Of a stretch of DNA of 64,000 bases, positions 45,001-54,000 are shown in pieces; position 1 is the stretch's first letter, and each line of letters starts with the position of its first letter. The translations under genes were made by a program, and so were the position numbers. The notes beneath the pieces are model-generated. The model was given only the letters and a program-made list of their open reading frames with translations, ran no database searches and was not told where the DNA came from. This DNA comes from Azolla caroliniana (taxonomy: Eukaryota; Polypodiophyta). The stretch is taken from positions 6,262,001 to 6,326,000 of the forward strand of contig JBHGNT010000004.1 in the NCBI GenBank assembly GCA_043228905.1, read 5' to 3'.

Positions 45001-45439
45001 CGAGATGAGCCGGGAGGAGTTGTTGGCCGCACGTATACGACAGCTCGAGCGGAGACCGGAGGACGTGGCACTGGCTACGGAGAAGCTCCGGGTGGCGAGG
45101 ACAAAGAACAAAGCCCGGTTCGACCGAACGCACCGGGTACGACCGAAGAAAATCGACGAAGGTGACTGGGTGCTCGTCTACGACAGCAGCCTCGACAACC
45201 AGCACCGAGCAACGCGGAAGTTCGCACGGAGATGGTTCGGGCCGTACACGGTACAGAGCGCCAACGACAACGGGACGTATCATCTGGCGGAGCTCGACGG
45301 TACGAGAATAGCGATACCCGTGGCCGGGAAGAGGATCAAAGCTTTCAAGAAGCGGCACGACGACGAACCCGACCCGATTCTCCTGGACAGCAGCGACGAC
45401 CGATCCGGGGCCGAGGAAGGGCCGGCAGGCGAAGAGTAA
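42056..45439 (+). CDS. X5 Pol: reverse transcriptase, RNase H and integrase
   Basis: An 1127-codon open frame that starts without ATG (first ATG 42209), one base shifted relative to gag, with a second TAG near 41950 in between. Reverse transcriptase spans about residues 215-480: WFTVPKKNGSLRFIQDLQPV, LPQGGTNSVAHMVNAMNKVL, active site PFLDDIPIKG (FLDD in place of YxDD). RNase H: VFITVDTSPTGIGWVVN, KRELWGIVSAV, ETDCLPILGMV and HISGKDNAMADMLSR. Integrase: HDSPWAGHRGTW with CESCQMHS (HHCC), then MVDLVTM, VADRGELD and NGKVERGHG (D, D, E), and a GPY/F-type module RRWFGPYTV near residue 1065. No chromodomain. All catalytic residues are present, so this half could still be active if translated. The DHGSE protease and FLDD motifs set it apart from the G1-G3 lineages. 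Confidence 0.9.
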   Translation: MFSDSGACTIVGIGGREKTKAEGRLRACGVLGPDEEINGAVEAVSFDDTLGMLGKVVEEGLNEDRTIPVCSEEMYEVIADFGRGLESVRTAHVSTKYKTVDRKVRPVAAPLPEDSASRIKGVASDPSLRDPACIGHTFTDETLRELKIGGSGFLLPAEEDRFRRMLGRRGKAFAFSPEEIGCVDPTIVEPMVIFTVPHVPWNLKPIPVPRAHIPKLMELLRQKVDMGILEPSSAPYSNRWFTVPKKNGSLRFIQDLQPVNRVTIRNAGIGPTIDEFAEAFAGRSIYSVGDQYSGYDQFQLAVESRDITTMRTPLGLVRMCTLPQGGTNSVAHMVNAMNKVLRDCIPDITMPFLDDIPIKGCPVEEKDETIGPDGCRRFVATHIDDCEKVLQRLEDARLTFSGEKSAFGQSEIMVVGHLCGPYGRKPSPAKVEAISAMKPDCSSVTEVRRFLGACAFYHIWIPHYAHVAEPLYGLLKKGRRFEWLDEHAASVRKLKEALAAAPALRKAVYGKGTPVFITVDTSPTGIGWVVNQEDEDGNRFPIRFGAKVLSERQRGYAQVKRELWGIVSAVKADKDYLIGTEVIIETDCLPILGMVSGCATPDLAMLRWIAYIKSLDPEIRHISGKDNAMADMLSRARFDDEGGMVSEDEEVGVDFFEAAHITTDGMSTPALNEFDASKYDGEWLQIGGFLKTMTPDASWTKDEANRIRKKAYRFFLRDGYLWKHPKKRDGAPLRVVAMKEEQEELLTAYHDSPWAGHRGTWATFEKLKGKYWWPGLYRDVHRFVSTCESCQMHSIVRHRDGLRPTYPPTIHFKWMVDLVTMPMGVGQMRYLVLAREDLTNQVEGRALQNKTTAAVCRFLIEDVICRYGCVGKIVADRGELDAEEAAELFDRLGVKLSLTTAYNPEANGKVERGHGPIVKALVRACGGQVGNWPRLLPYALWADRTTHSSVTGYMPTELMFGQKPIMPIERTISSWATVDWRDEMSREELLAARIRQLERRPEDVALATEKLRVARTKNKARFDRTHRVRPKKIDEGDWVLVYDSSLDNQHRATRKFARRWFGPYTVQSANDNGTYHLAELDGTRIAIPVAGKRIKAFKKRHDDEPDPILLDSSDDRSGAEEGPAGEE

Positions 45440-45511
45440 AGGCGGGCCGGTTTTCTCCGTGCCAACTTAATTTGGCGCATGCCGGCGGATGCGCGGTTAG
45501 GTGGGGGCGGA

Positions 45512-46227
45512 TGTCGTGAAGAAAACCGCCCACAAGAGGAATCGGAGGAACAAGGCGTGGGAAACGGCTCTACACACACACGCGCGCCAAGAAGTACCTA
45601 AGGACGAAGTAGGTACATACGAGGATCCTAGGTGGGCAGATTCGGTTGGTATGCAGTTAATGCCAAACGGCCGCTTGACGGGCTATAAAAAGGAAGAGGG
45701 AGAATAGGAGAAAGACATCTTCCGCGGAGAGGACGAAGTGCTGCCGAACCGATTTCGGAGCTTCTCTCTCACTCCTGCTCTCTCTGTCTTCTGCTCCATC
45801 GCGTACCTGTGCAGGTTTCGAGGAGGCTTGCGCTGTTCCGTGGAACGCCCCGAGTGCATCCTGCAGCACCTCCGACCTGTTTTCCCCTTCTGTGCGTCGC
45901 GACATACAGGGGTCGGCAGCTGTTCGCCGCCCTGTTCGTTTTCGTTAGCATCTATTTTGTGCCCCACCGTGGGTTGTAATACTTTAGTCTGTTGTTTTCT
46001 TGCATTCATAAGTACTTATCTCTCGTTGTTGCGTCCATCTGTGTCGGCGTTCATTTGTGATCTCTGTTTGTTGGGCCGTGTCCCTGTGCAATCGTCGGTT
46101 CTGCGCAATCGGATCTTCGGTTCTGTGTAATCGGGTCTCTCTCTTTCTTCTCTCTCTCTCGCTCTTCGGTTCGAGACCCCCGTGGTCCCTCCTCCTTTCT
46201 ACACGCAAGGGCGTAGTAACCCCGACA
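45512..46227 (+). repeat. X5 3' LTR
   Basis: Same length as the 5' LTR, one difference seen. The purine tract stands at 45501-45511. Confidence 0.95.
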
Positions 46228-47403
46228 CCGGGGAGCTTGCTTTAGTCCGTATAGGCTCTTCTTCAGCTGGCACACCAGGTGCTCCTTCCCTTTCCTCTCA
46301 AATCATTCCGGTTGATGCATGTAGATCTCTTCTTCAAGGTCTCCATGTAGGAATGTTGTCTTGACATTGAGCTGCTCTACCTCGAGGTCCATGCTTGCCG
46401 TTATGCCCATTACCATCCGGATGGATGTCATCTTTACTACCGGGGCAAAGATCTCATCGAAGTCCACTCCTTTCTTCTGTTGGAAGCCCTTCACCACGAT
46501 TCAGGCCTTATACTTGTCCAAGGAATATGCATGGCCTGAACTTCGGATCCAACTTTGCTCTCTTGTCCTTTGCAACATGCACATATGCGAGACACCCGAA
46601 CACCTTCAGATGTTGGTAAGATACATCTTTACCGATCCATACTTTCTGAGGTGAGTATCCTTCCAAGGGTGTTGAGGGTGATCTATTTATCACATAGGTC
46701 ACCGTTGTAAGCGCCTCAGGCCAAAAGGTCTTGGGTAACTTTGCATGTGCTAGCATGCTCCGGACTCTCTCCATTATGGTCCAGTTCATCCTTTTGGCCA
46801 TCCCGTTTAGTTCCGGCGTCTTCGGCACAGTAAACTCGAGCCGGATTCCCTTCGATTGAAAGTACTCCTCGAACTGCCCCCGGTATTCTCCTCCGTTATC
46901 TGCTCGAACTGCCTTCAGCTTCTGGCCGGTTTCCCTTTTCACTCTCGTGTGGAGCTCCTTGAAGACAGATAGCACTTGATCCTTCGTCTTCAATGGTGAG
47001 ACCCACAACTTCCGGTTGTGGTCATCTATGAACGTCACAAAGTACTGCGATCCAGCATGTCACTTTGTGTCCACTTGACACACATTGGTATGCACAAGTT
47101 CCAGTGGTGCATTCCATCTCATCGGTGGTCTTGATCGGAAAGAGGTTCGGTTTTGCTTGCCGGCCAAGCAATTGATGCACTTCTCAAGTTGCAGGTCCTT
47201 CACCGGAATGAGGTTGTCTCCGACAAGCCTCTTCATCCCCTTCTCACTCATGTGACACAGTCTTTTGTGCCACAACTCATCGGCAATGTCGAATGCTATG
47301 TTCACTTCTTCCCGGCATATCCAGGCATTCATCAAGTATAGTGTGTTGATCTTCCAGGCTCGAGCCACTATTAGGCTTCCCTTGCTGAATTTCATAACAC
47401 CGT
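46228..47403 (-). pseudogene. C3 pol: integrase and start of reverse transcriptase
   Basis: From X6 inward on the minus strand: GVMKFSKGSLIVARAWKINT, ELWHKRLCHMSEKGMKRLVG, CINCLAGKQNRTSF, a TGA near 47060, then FVTFIDDHNRKLW, VRADNGGEYRGQFEEYFQSK, TPELNGMAKRMNWTIMERVR and VFGCLAYVHVAKDKRAKLDP. The integrase segment lost from C2 is retained. Near 46525 the frame jumps from CIFLG to a Tyr-Lys-Ala remnant (with one stop), so about 0.55 kb between integrase and reverse transcriptase is deleted relative to C2. It then reads VVKGFQQKKGVDFDEIFAPV and LKKSLYGLKQAP to X5. Confidence 0.85.
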
Positions 47404-48231
47404 TGTCGTGAAGATTCCAGGCCATGGTGAGAAACTAGGGAATATCGGAAGAATCGGCGGAGTGCATCATGTGCACTCACCCCTGTGTAAACGTGTGAAT
47501 AATAGGGGTGCCTTTATGGTGCCGAGTGGGAGTCGAGTCAGGACAAAGAATCCCATGTAAATCGGGATTTATCCCACATTGTAACACATCCCTCTCCTTG
47601 TTCTATAAAAGGAAGGGATGGTCTCTTGTAGAAGGGTTGTCCATTTTGAGTTAGGAGGGTATACCGTTAGATTTAGGGTTTGGTAGTTCTTAGTCTTCAT
47701 CTTCATCTTATTCTTATTTTCTTAGGTTTTCTACTTTGGACTTCTTCTTCTCCTTCGTGTCTGTTTAGGGTTTAGCCCTGTGAAGAGCTTGTATCTTCTG
47801 TGGCGGTTTACTTCTGCTCGGTCTCCTGTGCAAGACCCCGCTCGGCATGACGAGCCCGAGAGCTCCCCGACGGCAGCTTGGCGGCAGACTGCTGTTGTGA
47901 CCTAGACTACCTCAGTTCGGCTCGGAGCTGGAGTTGTAACTCACTCTTGTAATCATATATATAAAGGGTTGTGCATATTTGGGTCTAAATTAGTGTTAGG
48001 TGCATTTCTTCCCCTTTGTTTCCCGTACATAAGAGGCGTGTGTTGGGTCGGTGTTGCGCGCGTGCTCTCTCTCTCTCTCTTCCTCTCTCGTGTTCAGTAG
48101 CCACCGGTACGCGTCCGGAATCACTCCGGTTTGCGCCACAACCAGTGCAGCTGGGACTGAAGAGAAGTCGGCTTCTGACCCCATCACTTCCTCGTTTGAG
48201 ACCCCCGAGGTTCCGCCCCTTTTCTACACGT
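47404..48231 (+). repeat. X6 5' LTR, main part
   Basis: Starts TGTCGTGAAGATTCC; TATA box (CTATAAAAGGAAGGG) near 47604; telo-box-like TTTAGGGTTT near 47665 and 47768; end block GAGACCCCCGAGGTTCC near 48199. X7 interrupts it, and the last 20 bases are at 48971-48990 (ending CCGCGACA). X9 is a diverged copy of the same LTR type. Confidence 0.85.
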
Positions 48232-48966
48232 TGTCGTGAAGAAAACCGGCCATAGGGGGAATCGAAGGAAAAGGCGCATGAACCAGCTCTTACAGGGGTG
48301 GACGCGAGGATTGATATATTGTACATAATTCGTAATTAAGGCGACTGGTGTAAATACTAGGTAGTGCACATTTATTAGGGGATTTTGTGCGTATCTCTAT
48401 TGAGAGGAACAAGGAATAAAGCAGTTTGGCTAAGGAAAAGGGGGCACCCCCTTTTGGGGAACTATTTAAGGAGGGAGAGGAAAAAGGAACAGGTATCGCG
48501 CGCTAGGGAGGAAAAAGTGTTGCTGCAGATCTGAGTGCCGAGCTCTCTCTTCTCCTCTGGTCGTCGGTCTCTGTGGGTCGGGAGTTCGCTGCCTCTGCTT
48601 CGTGGACAACCCGTGCGCTTCCAACATAGGCTCTCCCCCCTTTGTTTTGTTTCTGGGAGTCGAGCGAGTGTTGTCTGTGTGCGTGAGTAGGATTCCTGTG
48701 TCGGGTCCATCGCCGCCTTGTCGGTTGTAACCGTCAGAGTCGTATTCTCTTGTTATCGTATTCTCTTGTTATTGTATTCTCTTGTTATTGTAAACTCTTG
48801 TTATTGAAATCGAGTGTTGCGTTTTATATCTCTCCTTCTCGCTTCGTGTATCTAGAAATCTCTCTCGCTCTCTCGCTCTCTGTCTCTCTCACTCTCTCTC
48901 TTGCTCCTCGGTTCAAGACCCCTGTGGTCCCGCCCCGTCTACACGCGTGCGTGTAACTTCGCGACA
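48232..48966 (+). mobile_element. X7: solo LTR of the X family inside the X6 LTR
   Basis: A single LTR of 735 bp, TGTCGTGAAGAAAACCG to GTAACTTCGCGACA. ACGT precedes it (48228-48231) and ATGT follows (48967-48970), a 4-bp duplication with one C-to-T change. It contains three tandem copies of a GTATTCTCTTGTTATT unit near 48732-48790 and CT-rich tracts. Confidence 0.85.
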
Positions 48967-48994
48967 ATGTACTCGCGGAAAACCGCGACATCTT

Positions 48995-49012
48995 TGGTGA
49001 ACCCGACGTGAA
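48995..49012 (+). promoter_or_regulatory. X6 primer-binding site
   Basis: TGGTGAACCCGACGTGAA four bases inside the LTR. Confidence 0.8.
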
Positions 49013-49094
49013 GGACGGAAAGGGAGAATGGAGTAGGAAGAAGACGACTTAATGCAACTTTTGTTCGAAGTGGTGAGGGAGTTTGGATGAGCAA

Positions 49095-49400
49095 CAACAA
49101 GAAGGGAGATGGCGTAGCAAGCTGTTGAGCGAGTGGTCGAAAGAGTTGGCCGTTTTAACGGGGACGAAGTCCCATTCTACTTGGAAGCCTACAACACGGA
49201 AATGGAGGAGCGACGCGTAGACGAGGCGTTGAGGCTGGGGTTCTTCTATCGGGTCGTCGTCGTCCGCATGCACGCGGAAGTTAAGGAGCTCTGAGAAGCT
49301 CATAGTTCGTGGGAGGCCTTTGAACAAGCACTCGTGCAGGCATATGGAGGACGGTGGAAGAACCCGGGACGACACGACTTCGACCAGTCGGTTGCATCGA
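49095..49400 (+). pseudogene. X6 gag, N-terminal domain
   Basis: Decayed frame: QAVERVVERVGRFNGDEVPF, then VDEALRLGFFYRVVVVRMHA, a TGA near 49291, and AHSSWEAFEQALVQAYG. It aligns with the N-terminal Gag domains of X3 and X5. Stops at 49087 and 49105 or so show it is dead. At about 49401 the tandem repeat begins. Confidence 0.75.
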
Positions 49401-50297
49401 CACGAGCAAGGTATGACCATTTTCAATTACTCAAGCGCTCTTGTCTACGCTGTCCTCAACCTTTCTTTTTTCTTCATGTCTCTCACCCTGAGTTTCAAAA
49501 TCATGATAGCTAACTTCGTTAGCTTCGATTCGCATGTTTGAACACAAAAATCAGATATAGCACGAGCCAGGTATGAATATTTTCATTTTATCACTCGCTC
49601 TTGTCTACCCTGTGGCAAAACTTTACTTTTTTCTTCCTATCTCTCGTAATGAGCTTCAAAATCATGAATTTTCAATTTCATATCATAGCTAGCTTCATTA
49701 GCTTTGATTCACATATTTGAACACAAAAATCCGATATCACACGGGCCAGTTATGAACATTTTCATTTACTCACGCGGGAACCGGGAAATATTGGCTACAT
49801 TGGTAGGGTGCACCATGTGCACCCACCCTCGTGTAATTGTGTGAATAGTAGGAGTTAAGTCGGGACGAAGAATCCCATGTAAATCGGGATTTATCCCACA
49901 TTGTAACGCATCCCTCTCCTTGTTCTATAAAAGGAAGGGATGGTCCCTTGTAGAAGGGTTGCCCATTTTTGTATTAGTAGGGTATACCGTTGTCGTGAAG
50001 AAAACCGTCCACAAGCGGAATCGGTACACCGGAGCATAGGAACCGGCTCTTCATGCACGTACGCCTTGTCTTGTACATAGGAGAGAATTAGGGACATGGG
50101 AGATCCTAGGTAGGTAGATTCGGTAGGTAGGAAGTTAATAGGAAACGGCTCCCTTCTTGCCTATAAAAGGAGGGAGACGAGGAGGAGGAAGGGATCGCGA
50201 AGTAAGAGAGGACGAAGTGCTGTCGGATTGTGGGCCGAAGGCTTCTCTCTCTTCCAAACTCCATAGCTTCTTTCTGCGCAGGTTTCGGGAGGCTCGC

Positions 50298-50332
50298 GCT
50301 GCTCTGAGGAATGCCCGAGTGCTTCGGGCAGC
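50298..50332 (+). other. X8 leader hairpin
   Basis: Stem GCTGC with GCAGC at the position of the X2 and X4 hairpins, followed after one mismatch by a further G-C pair; the inner GAA/TTC stem is kept. Confidence 0.5.
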
Positions 50333-50489
50333 ACCTTCAACCTACTCCTTTCTTTATGTGCGTTTACGAACAAGCATCGGCATCTGTTTGCCGGCCTGTT
50401 CGGTTGTGACCGACTTCGTGTTCTTGTTGTTTGTCTTTGTTAATACATACATACATTCGTGTCTCTCTGTGTCGCTGTCCCACTCGCGT

Positions 50490-50494
50490 CTTTG
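50490..50494. repeat. G3 target site duplication, left copy
   Basis: CTTTG, identical to 59021-59025. Confidence 0.9.
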
Positions 50495-50914
50495 TGTTAC
50501 CGGCCGGCAAGGAGTCCAAAATACGGAGTGAAGGAATTAATTAAATATAGTTGTAAATGAGCATAGTGTGGACGGACGGACTGGAAACGGTATGCCGTTC
50601 CAGATCCGGACGGATCCCGAATAGGTGCGAGAGGCACCGTTTTGTACTACGGGCCGGAAACCTATTTAAAGGCCCGGACCCCATTGTAATCACAGCGGAT
50701 AATTAATAGAGCTTATGATGTTTATACTTCTGTCTTGATTTCCGTTCTGTAATTACTGTTATATCTTACGCGTGTAATTAACCCAAAGCATTCTAATCGT
50801 GTAACCTACGTAAGTCGGTGTAATCGTTGAATATTAATCCTATGCCGTAATCACCCTTTGGTGAAGTGTCTCCGTGACACCTTGTGTTAGACCTTGTCCG
50901 GTCAGAGAATAACA
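50495..50914 (+). repeat. G3 5' LTR
   Basis: Begins TGTTACCGGCCGGC, ends CAGAGAATAACA. A TATA-like CTATTTAAAGGCCCGG lies near 50667. Confidence 0.9.
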
Positions 50915-50917
50915 CAG

Positions 50918-50935
50918 TTTTGGCGACCACGATGG
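50918..50935 (+). promoter_or_regulatory. G3 primer-binding site
   Basis: TTTTGGCGACCACGATGGGA follows the LTR. TGGCGAC sites of this kind are used by several plant gypsy lineages. The tRNA was not identified here. Confidence 0.5.
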
Positions 50936-50944
50936 GATCCGAAC

Positions 50945-51051
50945 CCGGAACCCTTGACGGCACAGAAACATGCCGTTACACAGGAAGAGGAAACGGAGGA
51001 GCCAGAAGAGCACCTCCAACGACGGTCAAGAAGTAGGACCGCCGAGACAGG
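50945..51051 (+). repeat. 107-bp copy of an ORF3 segment at the start of G3
   Basis: Identical by eye to 56562-56668 in ORF3 of the same element. It begins CCGGAACCCTTGACGG and ends GCCGAGACAGG. In ORF3 it is in frame (EPLTAQKHAVTQEEETEEPE). Here it stands where the front of gag should be, in a different frame. Confidence 0.9.
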
Positions 51052-54000
51052 CAAGAGAATGATGGCCGGTACGGGAATCGGCGTGATAACTACGACCGGT
51101 ATGAGCGATCGGACCGTTATCGGGAGCCCAACAGACGACACGAGCAATACGACAGAGACCATTCCCCTGGTTACCGAAGGCACCAGGAGGACTACGGCCG
51201 ATTTTACGATCCACCACGACCGGACTACCGAAATAAAAATAAGAATAATAAGAAACGTAATTTCAAGAAAGGTGGTCACCCTAGGGACCCGGAACATGGA
51301 ACCCCAAGGAGCCAACCGGCACAGAACGCACCACTCACTACGGGACCGACTCCGGCTACCAGCAATGCTGAATCCAGCAATACCCGTAAAGAGTACTGCT
51401 ACTACTGCAGGCAGGAAGGCCACTACAGTAACCAGTGCCCGGTAAAGAGCTACGAGAAACGACCAGCAGTTAATATGGTGGTTCCGGAAGTGACGGATGT
51501 ACAGCAAGTAACCACACGGTCGAAAGGCATGGCCAAAGAGTGGGAAACACAAGAGGCCATACGAAAACAGGCGACGGAATGGGTGAAGGAAGCCAATGAA
51601 AGGAACGTCGCGGACGCGGAACGGCAAAAGGCGAATACCATAGGGAGTGCCGGCGGTAGCCACCCAGAAAACGAGACATGGCAAGCATTGCAAGAATGTC
51701 AGATCACGTTGCCGTTAGGACGACTCTTGCAGCTCGTGCCGCGATTTACGGAAGGACTAAAAACGGGCATGACAGACGGTATAGCCCCACCGGCACCAGT
51801 CCTCTTCTCGAACCCGGAGGAGGGACCGACGGTGGTGGACACTAGTAGTCCGGTGATTACAGCTATTGTCAAAGGGCACGAACTTCCCGGCACAGTAATC
51901 GATGGAGGTTCCGGGGTGAACGTAATAAGCCTCCACACGTGTAATGCCTTGGGTATACATGAATGGGAGCCATGTCCGTTCTGGCTACGGATGGCGGATA
52001 CGAGCTCTGTACGACCGACGGGCTTAATACGGAAATTGGAAGTCACCATAGGAGGCCACACATTTCACATCTCGGCTGTCGTGCTGCAGCTACAGGCGCA
52101 AGGCGCGTACCCACTATTGCTGGGCAGACCATGGTTGAAAACAGCACACATCAAGCAAAATTGGCGGAAAAATATGATTACCTTCCGGCGCGGAAAAGCC
52201 AAGGTCCGGGTTCCGACACAACCACGGACGAGCAACGGTAAGGAATGCACACCGCTATATGCGGAATGCGTGAACATGCTGGAAGGGTTGGCAGACGGCG
52301 AAGAAGCCCAGTACTTGGAGGAACACCCGAAGATCGTACCACTCTTCGAGATAGACGTGGCTGAAGCCGTAGCGCCATACTTGCCGCAGCGGGACGAAAC
52401 CGAAGCCGAACCAGACAAAGATGCGATTCGGGAATTACGGCAAGCACAGGAAGCGTTGGAACGGGAAATGGCCGTTTCCCAACGGGTAAAAGCATCCCAG
52501 CTCGACGAAGTGAACCTAGGAAGCAAGGACGAATCAAAGCCGGTACACATCGCCAAAGAAATGAAGCCGGAAGATAAAGCGGCGATGATCAAACTTCTCA
52601 CGGAGTTTCGCGACGTATTCGCCTGGTCATACGAAGACATGCGAGGGCTGGACCCTCAACTATATCAGCATCAGATCCACTTAGGCAAGGACGCGAAACC
52701 AGTGGCGCAAAGACGTTACCGAATGAACCCCAACTACGCCGCCAAAGTGAAGGAGGAAATCGATAAACTCCTAAGAGTGGGCTTCATCCGGCCGGTAAAG
52801 AAAGCGACGTGGCTGAGCCCCATCGTCGTCGTTCCCAAGAAGAACGGTAAAATCCGCGTGTGTGTAGATTACAGGAAACTAAATGCCGCCACAATTACGG
52901 ATGCATTCCCTCTTCCGTTCACGGACGGAGTACTGGATGCCGTCGCCGGTCATGAAGTCTATAGTTTTTTAGACGGGTTCAGCGGATACAATCAAATCCG
53001 GATGCACCCTGACGACCAGGAGAAGACAGCGTTCGTCACCGAATGGGGGGTGTTTGTGGCCGAAGTAATGATGTTTGGCCTAAAAACGGCACCAGCAACT
53101 TTCCAGCGAATCATCATGGAGATCTTCGGCGAATACATTCCTGCCTTTATGCAGGTTTTCCTGGATGATTTTGCAGTCTATAGCCGGGGAAAAGACCATT
53201 TGCAGCACCTACGGTTATGCCTTGAAAAGTTTAGGTTATACCGGCTAAGCTTAAACCCAGCAAAATGCATCTTTGGAGTTTCAAGTGGAATATTGCTGGG
53301 ACACATTGTAAGTAAGGAGGGCATTGCGGTCGACCCCGACAAAGTAAACGCGATACTAGGGGCACCGGCACCGAAAACGGCCAAAGCACTAAGCCGATTC
53401 TTAGGACAGATCCGGTGGCACAGCCGGATGCTCCGTCACTTGGCTGACTTGGCTACACCATTACACACCGCGGTACACCGGACACCGTTCCAATGGACGG
53501 ATACGGAGGACAAGGCATACAACGCCCTGAAGGTACTTTTGTCGCAAGCACCCGTTGTCCAGCCTCCGGATTGGAGCAATGAATTTCATGTGTTCGTTGA
53601 CGCTTCCGACATCGCTATCGGCAGCGCCTTAATGCAACTTACGGAGCCCAAATGGTACCGGCCGGTATATTACGCCAGCCGGAAGCTGTCCCAAGCGGAG
53701 AAGAACTATTCAACGACGGAACGGGAGGCCCTGGGCATGATCTACAGTGTAACAAAGTTTCGTCATTACCTATTGGGGAGGAAGTTTTCATTTCATGTGG
53801 ATCACTCGGCGCTCCTGTACTTAGTGTCCAAGGCGTCCCTGACCGGTAAGTTGGCCCGTTGGACCTTGCTGTTGCAAGAGTTCGAATTCGAGATCTTCCA
53901 CCGGCCCGGTATCCAGCATGCCGTAGCAGACTATCTGAGCCGGTTAGAGTCCGGAGAATCAGGCGCCGGAGTAGCGGATGAATTCCCGGACGCAGAGTTA

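Larger units (their letters stand above)
39066..46227 (+). mobile_element. X5: full-length X-family element with gag and pol, inserted in C3
   Basis: Two 716-bp LTRs (39066-39781, 45512-46227) enclose the 18-nt primer site, gag-protease, a gypsy-order pol and the purine tract GTGGGGGCGGA. CCGG flanks it on both sides (39062-39065 and 46228-46231), giving a 4-bp duplication. I saw a single LTR difference (G at about 39417 against A at about 45863), so the insertion is recent. The orientation is opposite to C3. Its insertion point is the Arg codon of the C3 motif Leu-Lys-Gln-Ala-Pro-Arg. Confidence 0.95.

Noticed and set aside
27132-48250. Repeated TGTCGTGAAGAAAACCG starts, as if a dispersed CRISPR-like or regulatory repeat
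   Set aside because: They are the conserved 5' tips of X LTRs, each followed by a full LTR.
50894-51445. 183-codon frame with ATG at the start of G3 as an intact gag
   Set aside because: It crosses the 107-bp ORF3 copy and then reads gag in the wrong frame; the zinc knuckle is in another frame.
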